Assembly (NCBI GenBank): GCA_902793605.1
Contig: CADBEB010000011.1
Span: forward strand, 31,358 to 95,357
Length of the DNA stretch: 64,000 nt
Direction: 5' to 3'
Source: an uncultured Eubacteriales bacterium
GTDB lineage: Bacteria > Bacillota > Clostridia > Christensenellales > Aristaeellaceae
Part shown: positions 22,001-34,000 of the stretch, piece by piece
Layout: each line of letters starts with the position of its first letter
Numbering within the stretch: the first letter of the stretch is position 1
Made by a program: the position numbers and the translations under genes
The notes under the pieces: generated by a model
Database searches by the model: none
Told to the model about the DNA's origin: nothing
The model's input: only the letters and a program-made list of their open reading frames with translations

Positions 22001-25000
22001 ATCAAAGATGGATACAAGGTAACCAAAGTGACCGTAAAGAGCGGGGATAACACCTGGGTTTTTGAGAATACCGATTCCTTTACGGTTTCCGCGGATATGG
22101 TCACAGGAGATATCAAATACCTTGAAATCACGCCGGACATGGATATGAAACCCATCCGCGTGGCTGACACCGCGCTGGAGAACGGCAAACTGTCCCCTGT
22201 CTCCCACGCTGCGGACGCCGGTGAAGAAGTGGTCATCAAGGCGGAGCCGGAGGAAGGATACCGCGTGAAGCAGGGCTCCATGAAAGCCGAGATCCTGATG
22301 GGCACCGAAAGCAAACAGATCGTTCTCAAGCGCGGCCAGGACGGCAATTATTCCTTCACCATGCCCGACAACGCGACGAAAGACACCGTCGTGACCCTCC
22401 TGTGCGAATTTGAGCCCGGCAGTGAAGAAGTCAAAATGAGCCTCGGCGCAGCCGTCTCGGTAGGTGTGCTGAACAGCGAAAACGCCGTAGAGATCAAAGG
22501 CGGCCAGGTCAGCGCCGCCCAGGGATACAACCTGGCGGGCCTGACTGTCGGCAGCAAGGCGACCACCGAAGCCCTGGCGGGTTACAGCGCGGGCAATATC
22601 GGCATTGCCGGTGCGCTGGGCATTCAGGTTGTCAACAGCGATAACAAAGTAGCCATCCGGAAAGGCGGAGAAAACAGCAGCATCACCCTGAACAAGGGAA
22701 TGATCTTCATGCTCAGCAAGGGCAAAATCGACCTGAAGCTGACCGCTGACGCAAAAGGCAAAAAAACACCTGAGGCAAAGAATACCGGCGTTGGCGCGGG
22801 CATTGCCGTAGGTGTCAGCAACCTGAATATTCTGGGAACCATTGAGGATGGCAAGAAGCTGGCCACTTTCGGTAAAGACGGGATTCCGGCCATTTCGGGG
22901 ATTACAATCAACGCGGGCCAGAAATATAAGGATGTCATCACTGCCAAGGCCGGCGCTGTGGGAGGCAGTTCCTGGGCGCCTGTGGCAGCAGTGGACGTCA
23001 GCAGCGTTACTTCCCGCGCACAGATGGGCAGGCTGGACCTGTCCCTGCTTCAAAAGGCAGTGGAGGCAAAAGCAGAGAAAGATCGGACAGAAACGGACAA
23101 GCAGATTCTGGCAGGGGAGCTTCCCGTATCAGGAAAAGTGAAGATCAAATCGGCCGTTGCCGCCGCGAAGGCCGAATTTAACCGCACGGTGGAGGCGGAC
23201 GCTTCCTCCCGGGGCGGAAGCGCGGCCGTGGGCGGAGCATTCGCGGTAGCCTGGACGCACGACCAGGCGGACGCGATTCTGAATCAAAGCCTGAACGCGA
23301 CGAAGGCCGTCAGCGTGACGTCGTCCGTCGGCAGCGCTACAAAGCTGACTGCTGTCTCGGCGGTTTCCGGCGGCGTAAAAAGCAAAAAGGGCGACGCGGA
23401 TCAGCAGGGGAACAAGCTGCTGGGCGGCGCCGCCAATATCGCCGGCAAGCACGGCGGGATGGACGCCAACAAGATCAAAAATGACGGCAATGCCCGACAG
23501 AAGGCGGAAACCGCTGAATCCAGCATCGCCGCTGCCGGGGCCTTTGTACTGAACGTGCAGAATTCCTCTTCGCTGGCGGAGGTTCGGGACGGCGTCAGCG
23601 TGATCACCAAAGGCAAGCTGGAGGTGAAATCCTCCAACCGCACGGCGGGCAGCATCAAGGCGGACGCTTCCGCGACCAAATCCAATACCGGCATCGGCGT
23701 AGGCGTCGCCATCAATATTGTCGACATGGACAACATTGCCCGCATCGGCAATGGAAAAATCGAGGCGGCGGAGCTGGAGGTTTCCGCGGAAATTGCCGCG
23801 GTACCGGGCAAATCGGTCATCTGGAACGAATATTCCAATACCACTACGCTGAAGACCGCGCTGGAATCTCAGATCAAACAGGGGATGATGAATCTCCTTC
23901 CGTCCCCCTACGACAGCATGGTGGCCCTGACGGGGGCGGACGGCGTGATCGCGAAATTCGCGGCGACCTTCGCGGAAAAGCTGATCCGGGACCTGGGCAT
24001 GGATAAGCTGGTGGCGATGAACGCGGGACAGGGGATCGGCGACGGCTTTGTGAACGCGGGCCGGATCATGCTCGACCGTCTGATCGCCTTCCCCCAGACG
24101 CTGGCCGCGCCCTTTGTCAATATCTTTGAAGAGGTGAAAGAAACTTTCGGCTACATGGACAGCGAGGAGGACTGGTCAATCCTCCTGCGGGACGCGATTG
24201 GCACCGCTACGACCGAAATGGCGGGCGACGCCTGGCAGACCGTCATCAACAAGATCCTCAAGGACGGCGGCAACGCGGTCATCGGCAGCGCCATCGGGAT
24301 GGTCACCGACAAGCTTTCCGGAAAAGGATGGGATTCTTCCAAAGTCAAAAAGAATCTGAAGGACTCCCTGAGCGGCGCGATGGACAGTTTCCTGGATACG
24401 TTCATCAATACCGTTATCAACAAGATGGGAGACCGGATCACGGTCCTCAACCAGGGAAATATCGAGCGGGCCAAGGCCTTCAAAAATGAACTGAAGCGGC
24501 TCTTTAAGGAGCAGGGCGTCAAAAACGTGGCGGACGACCTGTATAAGGAGCTGGAAACGACCTTCCGTGAGCAGGTCTATGACTACGAGAAGTATCTGAT
24601 CAAGTATTCCGAAGGCAGCTTCCTGGAGAACGCGAAGAAGGAACTCTGGGATTGCATGCGGGAGTCCTCCGTGGCCATGACCAATGAGCTGATGGACAAT
24701 CTGGCGGGAAAACTGGGTGTGAAATTCGAAAAGGAGCCCACCAATGACCGCCACATGATCATCACCCAGGCGATCTCCGGGGCGGGCGGCAGCGATGACA
24801 GCGGCGCGGGAAGCCTGGCGGTTTCTGTCGTTCTCCTGAACACCGCAGCCGAGATCAAAGGCGGCCAGGAAGCGGTCACAGTCACCGGCGCTATGGGCGT
24901 GCATGCCGAAGAGCTTCGCCGCATACGTACCTATGCCACCGCTGCCGTGGACGCCCGGGGAGAGGCGGACAACAAGGACGGCGAAGGCGAGTCGGAGCAG

Positions 25001-28000
25001 AACAAGACAGGCGAAAGTGCCGTGAAGCATGTGACTGCCCCCGACAGCAAAATAACCGTGGACGTGGGCGTGGGCGGCGCTGCCGAATTTGACCGGCTGA
25101 CATCCGCCACCGAGCCCCAGATCTGGCTGACACCGGCTTACGGCTATCACCTGTCCGACGGCGACAAGCTGAACGCGACCTATAAGGAGCCGGATTCGGA
25201 CGAAGAGCATGAGTTCACCGTGACCGTCCATGCGGAGAATGGCAAATTCTATATCAAACCGCTGGAAGATATCGATGCGGGAAGAAATCTGGATGATACC
25301 ATCCAGGTGGCCTCCACCGACCTGATCGTGAACGTCCCCGTGGTCTTCGACGAAACGCTCCGGAAGCTGAGTACCTCCACGACGGTTGAGTTTCCCGACA
25401 ATCCCGGCAACGTGCATCCTATCAACGACTTTGTAACGCTGGAAGTGAAGGACCGGGAGGAGAACGACCACAATATCAACACCAGGCCCGGAGAACAGGT
25501 GCAGATTATCGTATTGAACGAAACGGAGCAAAACTCGCGGCCCAGGGATCAAAAGGTCAAAGATATCTGTGTGGAATATACGGACGCGAAAGGCGCGGAG
25601 AAAAAGCTGACGCTGAAAAACAACGACGTAATCCGCACGACGTCGAACAGCAATGAAATCGTATATATCTTTAATATGCCTGACGGCGACGTGAAGGATA
25701 TCACCGTTTCCTTTGAACCCGGGAAAGAGGATACCGACGATACCGACGCTTCCGGACGCAAGGTGGGCGTCGGCGCGGCGGTGGCCGTTGCCTACGGCAA
25801 ATCCACAACGGAAGCGAAGATCGGTTCACGCGACGCAGGCGTCGAAGCTGCTTCCCTCGCAGTGGTAGCCGAGACGGAGCATGAACAGCAGAACTATACC
25901 ACCGCCGGAACCGATCCCCTGAAGGGAACCGCAACGGAAAAAGACCCGAAGGAAGGTTCCGGAAAACTGAACGAGAAGGATATAGGCATTGACGCCTCCG
26001 TATCCGTCTTCATTGTGGACAACAATGTGACTGCCTCCATCGCGAATGGAACGAAGGTGACCACGACCGGTGATCCTGAGCAGAATCTGAAAGCCTCCTG
26101 GAATATCAACGGGGACGCCGGGGAAAAGGGCAGCCAACGGGAGAAACTGACCTCCGGCGGCGTGGTGGTGCAGGCGCTGGAAAGCGGGAAAACAGAGACC
26201 CGGGCCTCCTCGTTTGCCACCGGGAGCACCACCGTTATCGGCGGCGCCGTGGCCGTAAATGTGGCCCTGTCGGAAATAAAAACCCATGCAGGCGGCGAAA
26301 TCCAGGCCAAAGGCGCAGTTACCCTGGGGGCTGAAAGCGCCAGCCAGGATGAGACCTACACCTTCGCCAGTGCCATGGGCGCAGACGTGCAGCGGGCGCT
26401 GAACAAATTTGCCGACAAGGCGGAGGCCGCCGGAAAGACGGTCAACAAACTTACTTCCGGCGAATACTACGAGGAATACTATCAGAAGGAAGCAAAGAAG
26501 AACAAAGAGAAGAACAAAACCGCCGCGCGGATTTCCGACCGGCTGAACGATGAGCGGGTGAAGGACAAGGACGGAGACGAAGCCAATGAGCATCTGAACG
26601 TCTCCGCCAACGTCCTCCGGTCCCAGAACGCGAAGGTGGACGGCGCGGAGGATGCCGACAAGGCCGCCGGCGACGCGGCGAATCAGGCCAACGACGCAGC
26701 AGACCGCGACGACGTCCAGGCGGCGCAGGGAAACCAGAAGGACAAGAAGCTCCAGATAGCCGCCGCGGTAGGCGTTACGGTGGCGCTGCATTCCGCCGCC
26801 GTCACCGTGGAAGGGGCGGTTCACGCGGGAAGCGACGTGACCTTCAGCGCCGTAAACGCGGGCAATTTCAGCACCCGGTCCACCGCCGCTTCCATCACCG
26901 CGGAACATGCCAAGGGGAATATCATTTCCGCTGCGGTGGGAATCAGTGTCAACAGCAACAAGGCGACCGTGGACGTCAAGAGCGACGTGACCACGAATGA
27001 ATACAGCAAGGTCGACATCGCCTCCCGGCTGACCATGAATATGGAAGAGGGATTCATCTCCCGCCTGCCGGTACAGTCCTTGTCCGGCGCGGTCTCCGGA
27101 AAGGGAACCTCCAAATCCATCGCCGGCGCGGCGGCCGTGACGGTCAGCCACGCGGTCAGCAAGGCGGAGGTCACCGGGATCAATGCGAAGCTGGAAGGCG
27201 GCGCCGTGTCCGTGACGGCCTTTGACCAATCCAAGCTGGGCGCCAGGGCCGGCGGCGTGAACATTTCCACCGGCGCGAACGTCGGCGCCGGCGTCTCCGC
27301 GGCGGTGATTTACAGCGATAACGAAGTGACCGCCTCCGTCGCCGACGGCGTGGAGGTTTCCGCCCATACCTTCCGGCTGGATGCGGTCAAAAAGGCCATT
27401 ACCTGGGAAAACTTTGTCCTGCCCTGGAAACGGACCGACGTCTTTACCGATTCTACCATGCTCTCCGACGAGGAGCGGGCCCAGGTGCAAACCGGTCTGA
27501 TTGACATTCACCGGGAAGCCACTGAATGGGGCTATAACTACAAGGTGGACCTCAACCTGGACACCTACGCGCTGATGAAGCTTTTCGACGCGGGTAACAT
27601 GCTCGCCTTCAACAATTACTATACGGCCGCCATCGCCGGCTCACTGGTAACCGGCACCGCAGATGAAGACGGATCCGCCAATGCTTTTAACGGCGCAGGC
27701 GCGTTCTCCATCGTCCGTACGGACAACCGGGTGAAGGCCAAGCTGGGTAACGGCGTCTTCATCCACCGGCCGACGGTCGGAAAGGGCGGCTCCGCGGATG
27801 GCGTGAGAATTTATGCGGAGGATACTTCCACCGCCCGCCTCATCGGCGGCGCACTGGCCGCGGGCACGGCCATGAACTCCTGGGGCGTCACCGCGACCTT
27901 CCTGAAGGACGGCGACGAGGCCAGAGCCGAAACCGGCACGGACGTCATCATTGACGCCAAAAAGCTGACCATCGGAGCCAAAGGCGATACCTCCGTCCAG

Positions 28001-31000
28001 AGCCTGAACGCCGCGGCTTCGGTCAATACCAGCGGGGATGCCGACTCCAGCATCGGCGGAGCGGTGAACATCCTGCTGATGAAAAACCAGGCCGAAGCAA
28101 AGCTGGGCGATAACGTGCGGCTGGACGCTGACAACGGGATCGATATCACGGCCGGCTCCGACATGGACCTGCTCCTGGTTTCCGCCGGCATCGCCGGGGC
28201 CGGGAAGGGCATTGCCGCGGGCGGAACCGCAGCCTATATCAACGATGAAGCGGCTTCCCTGGTTACCATCGGGAACCGCCATGCGATCAGCGCCGGCGAT
28301 GATGTGAACATCAGCGCGAAGACAACGGACCGCCTGCTTTCCGTGCTGGCCAGCGCCAGTGCCGCCCTCAGCAAGAACCTGGCCGCGGCCGGGGCGGTCA
28401 ATGTGCTGAATTCTTCCGCCAAAGGCAACGTGACGTTAGGCGCGGGGGACGCGAACAGCGCTGTCACCTCGAAAAACGGCTCTGTCGCCATCACCGGCAA
28501 TACGGATACCCGGGCGACCAACATCACCGTGAGCGCGGCGGGTTCCAGGGGCACAGCCATCGGCATGTCCGTGAACGTGAACCGATTTGACCGGGAGTCC
28601 ATTGTGGAGATCGCGGGGGGCGAGGGATATACCATCCAGGCCGCAAAGGACGTGCTGACCTCCGCTACCGGAAATGATACCACCATCATGGCGGGCCTGG
28701 CTGTTGCCGGCAGCACAAAAGGCCTCAGCCTGGCCGGAAACCTGCCCGTTCTGCTGAGCAAAAACAGGGTGAAGACCCATCTCGGTGCCGGCACGGTACA
28801 CGCCGGAGGCGAGGCGGCTTTCGCTTCCCATCTGGATGACCATACCTATACCATCGCCGGCAGCATCGCCCTGGCCAACAATGACAGCGCCGTGGGCGGC
28901 ACAGCCATGATCCTGAAGCGGACGAATGAAGTCACCACGGATGTGGGCACTTCCGTTATCACTGCTGAAGGCAGCGGCCGAGGCCTGAAGGACAGGGTTA
29001 TCGGAGCGTCCGATTTCAGCGGTATCTATGTCGGCGCCACAGCCGGCGATACAACCATCGCCGCGGCGGCCGGCGCAGCCTTGGCCGATGATATCGGCGT
29101 GACCGGCAATGTGCTTTTTGGCTTCAACACGAACACGGTCCGGAGCGACACATCCCGCGCGACGCTGAACGCCCTGAATCAGGCGAAGACAGGCGGCGGT
29201 TCCGTAACTGTGGAAGCGAAGGACGATTCCCAGCAGGTGATTATCTCCGGCGGGGTGAACTTCGGCAAGCTCATGGGGCTTGGCGCTGCCGTGGTCAGCC
29301 TGTCCGCGGAAAAGAACGTCGACGCCCTGATGGGCAGGGCAACAGCGTATCAGGACGTTAACCTCACCGCAGACAACAAGGACAAGATCTTTGAACTGGC
29401 AGTCAACGGCGCGTTTTCCCAGGTGCTGTCAGTGGGCATCGGCGCGGCGATCCAGTCACTGGGCAGCAAGGTCAACGCCATTGCCAGTGGCGATGTTACC
29501 GCCCAAACCGGCAGCTTTGCCCTCCAGGCCAATAATACCGCCAGCATGGTCAACGCGGCCGGCGTCGTGGCCGGTTCCGAAACGACGGCAGCCTCTCCGG
29601 TAGGCGCGTTGACCGTGTACAGCGGCCGGACCAACGCCATCCTCAAGAGCGGAACGGTCGAGGCCGCGAAGGCAGCGAACGTCAAAGCGAACGCTGACAA
29701 AACCATCCAGACCTATACCGTCGGTGCGGCAGGCTCCGGGAAACTGGCGCTGTCCGGCGCGCTGACCATTAATTCCCTGAAGGACGTCACCCGGGCGCAG
29801 GTCCTGAAGGACGCCATTGTCAAAGCGGACACGATGGACCTGACGGCGGACAGCAACTACCGGGATGTCGCGGCCAGCGCGGCGCTGGCCTTCGGAGGAA
29901 CAGGCGCCGTCGCGGTGAATGCCATGATCAGTGTGATCAAAGGCTCGACACTGGCGGAGCTGGACGGCAGAACCGACCTGCAAAGCAGGCTGAATATCAA
30001 GGCGACGTCGGACCGTGACATCATCAACGGCGTGGCTTCCCTGGGCGCAGGATTCAAAGGCGCCGGCGCGGGCGTGACCCTGATGGTGCTGACAGCGGGC
30101 GACAAGCTGGACCAGGACGCCGCCGACCTGCTGACCTACGGCAACGCCGACCGGAAGAGCGAAGACACCAAGGTCTTTGACGCGGACAGCCTTGTCCGGC
30201 AGATCAAGGCGCTCGGGGCAGATACTTCCGCGCTGGAGCACCGCACGAACGCCGATGGCTCCGTTCAGACCAGCCTGGCCGAGGATCTTCAGGGCAACGG
30301 CCACAGCGACAGCAGCATGAACGTCGGCACGGACGGTAAATTCGACGCCGCTTCCGGCTATGTGAACCAGGGCCTCCAAAGCGCGCAGGATCCCGGAGAC
30401 AAGACCCCCAGCGAGGAAACCGAGGACATCAGGAACGCGAAGAAGCTGGCTGATTATGTTTCCGATACGCTACCCACAGACGTGGTGGAAGCGCGCATCG
30501 GTGAAAATGCCGCGAGCGTGGTCGCCGGCGGCATCAACGTAACCGCACAGCAGGAAACCAAAGCCGATCTATACGGCGCAGCCATCGGCGTCGGCGCCTC
30601 TTTCGGCGTGGGAATCAGCGGCGCTGCCGCCAAGCTGCGCAGCAACGTCATCGCGACCTCGCTGGGCCATCTGGACGCAAGGAATCAGAACATCAATATC
30701 CAGGCCATCTCCCGCTCGGGCAGCGTCGGCGAGGCCGACGCCGGTGAGCAGGCCAGGGCCACTGAACTCCGGGAGCGTCTGGGCGCGTACGACAATGGCT
30801 CGGACGAAATCGCGGCTGACGATGACCAGGCCCGCAAGGATCAGCTCAACAGGAGCCTGTGGAACAAACTGAATCCCATGGACCGCTCCATCCGCGTGGT
30901 AGGCATCGCCGCCGGAGGTTCTGTCGGCGCGGGCATCGCGGCGTCCATTGCCGCAGTACGGACGGATAACATCACCCGGGCCAACCTGGGGAACTATATT

Positions 31001-34000
31001 ACCAATGCGTCCGCAGTGAACGTAGACGCCCATTCCGATTATGACAACGTGCTGGCAGCCACCATCGGGGCAGCTGGCTCCGGCACGTTCTCCGCGAGCG
31101 CCTCCGTAGCGCTGGCGCTGGCACAGGGCACCGTGGAATCCGAAATAGACGGCAGCGCCCGCATAACCGGTGAAAAAACAAAGGTCTCCGTCACTACCCA
31201 TTCCGTTACAGGCGCGAATGCCGTTGCGGCTACCATCGCAGGCAGCGGCGGCGTGGCTGCCGCCGCAGGCGTAGCCATCGCAAGCAACAGCCTCATCCAG
31301 AACACCTCTGTGGACCGGGGATTCCGCATGGAAGCGGACGGCGGCAGCCTGAACGTGTCGGGTACCTCCACCACTACGGCGGATACCTATCTGCTCGGCG
31401 TGGCCGGCGGCATGGGCGCCGTGGGCCTGAGCGCGGCGATATCCAAGGTGAAGCCCACCCTGAATACCACCCTTGGCGCGAAAGGCGAAGGCACAGCTTC
31501 CCTGGGCAATCTGAGCAGCGTCAGCGTACTGAACGACTCGGCTTCCACGGCCAGCGCCAACGTGCTGTCTCTCTCCGGCGGCGCAAAGTCCCTCCAGGGC
31601 AGCCTGCTGCTGGTATTCAACGAAACCGACGCTACCGCGAAGCTGGCCAACGTCAGCGCCCAGGAAATCGGCGCCGTGACGGTTAACGCCGATCTGGAAG
31701 CGAAGGGCGACGCGCGGCTGATTTCCGTCAATGTCGGCGGCGTGGCCGGCGGCATCAGCGTCAGCTACGTGGATGTGAATTCCAAAAACCGGGCTATTGT
31801 CGATACCGATCGCATCAGTGTCACCCGTTCCATCGGCAAGCTGGATGTCACGACCGGCGCGAATGGCCACAACAAGACGGAAGCTTCCACCGGCGCGGTC
31901 GCTGCATCCGTCGGAGGCGTATCCGCCGGGATCAACGCTTCCATCGCCCGCAACCGCGCCATGAGCCTGGCTGAGATTTCCGGCAGCAAGGGGCTGAACG
32001 TGACAGGCGGTGTGAACCTGAAATCCACCACCGTCGGCAACGCAGCCGCGGATACCATCGGCATGAACATCGGCCTGGCCAGCGTCGCAGCCAGCGTATC
32101 GGTGGCTTCCAACGAGGCGACTTCTCAGGCCAACATGAAGCTGAAGAGCGCGCTGCTGGCTGACCTGAACGCCGAAGCCACCGTCACCGGCGAAACCAAA
32201 GCCAGCCAGACCACCGGCGGCGGCGCGCTGCTGGATGTGAAGGCCAACATCGCCCAGGCACACGGCAGAACCAACGCCCTGGTGGATGTGGACCTGGCCG
32301 CGGCCGCAAACTCCGCAAATCCGTTTGGTATCAGCGCAGTCAGCCGCGGCACCAATCAGGTAACGACCGACGTGGGCAACCAGTCCTTTGGCGCAATCAG
32401 CGCCGTTATGGTGGGCGGGCTTGCTGAAAGCGAGGATCTTTACAGCGCAAAGGTCACGCTGGGGAAGGACAATTTCACCCTGAGCAAGCTCAACGTGCAG
32501 ACCGGTTACGAAACGACCGTGGATACCAAAACATCCCCCGCAAAGGGCGGTGTGGACGTGAACCTGGGGAAAATCGGCTATAACGCGGCCATCGCCAGGA
32601 GCAGGACCAACGCAGGAGCTGAGCTCGTGCTGGACGGCACGATGCTGACTGTGAAAGGCGGCCCCTTGGACGTTACTTCCAGCGGCAAGGCGACAGCCAA
32701 TGCGGAAGTGCGAAGCACCGAGGTGAATCTCGGCGCCATCACCATCGGCGTGAGCAAAAGCGAAGCAGACCTGTCCGCTAACCAGGCAGCAACCCTGAAA
32801 CTCCGGAGCGGCAGCATCAACGGCACTAAGAAGCTGAATGTAAAAAGTATCGTGGAGAAAGCAGAGGCGACAGCCAATGTCGGGACGCCCGGCGTCCGGG
32901 AAGCGGATAAGACACGGGTCAGCGTGGCGGTGGCCAGCGTGGAATCCAACAAGTCCGCCGCGAAAGAGAACATCGCGAGCACCGCTTCTGTCCTGGGTGA
33001 ATCCGGCAGAAACACCATCACGGCTGAAGCCATGGACGTGCATGCCGTCAACGCGGACGGAGTAACCACCAAAGCGATCGGCCGCAGCGACGGCGCATTC
33101 TCCGCCGGCCTGGTCACCGTGGGCAATCTGGACGCCACCGGCGAAGCCAGCGACCGTTTCAGCGTGGTCATCCGGGGGGTGAAAGCGACCATCGGTTCCG
33201 ATCTCAGCCTGAAGGCGCAGACCAATACTTCCGCCCAGGGGATCGGCGCGGCGCCGGGAAGCCTTTCCGTCGTCAACGGCTCCATCTCTGAAGTACGCGC
33301 CAACGTGGGCAGCGAAGCGGACAGGCAGACCGCCAAAGTTCTGATTGACGATGACGTCAGGCTGATGACTGTTCAGGGCCAGGTGAACATACTCGCCCGG
33401 AACCAGGGAGAAGCCAACGCCTCCATGCGGAGCAGGAACCAGTATTCAGTGTTGGGTCTGGCTTCCTCCAGCCAGCCTACAAACAGCTGGTATGACACCG
33501 GAGTGATCATTGGCGATCGCGCTGAGATCAACGGCCAAAGCGGCCTGAACGTGGCATCCGGGACGGACGCCAAAGCAATCTCCAAGCTGGATGCTGACGG
33601 ACTGGGACTGATCCTGAACTCAGGAACCATGAAGGGTGAAAACCATGTGCACGAGGTCAACAGCCTGATGGTCGGCAAAGAAAGCAAACTGATTTCCGGC
33701 GGCGATATCAGCCTGAGCGTGGACAGTAAGACTGACGCAGACGCCCAGACGGAGTACAATGGCGGCTTCGGCATTATCGGAAAAATGGGCATTTACGCAG
33801 ACAGCGAAATCGACCGCGACGCCGCGATCCTGATCAGGGACAATGCCACCATTGAAGCGGCGAACGGCAGCGTGAACATTGCCAGCATCATCGGAAAAAA
33901 CGACAGGATACTCACTACCGCCACGCAAAGGGTGAGTAAGGCGGTAGAATTAGGAAAATCCCACAGCACCGTGAATTCCACGGCCAACAATACCATCAGC

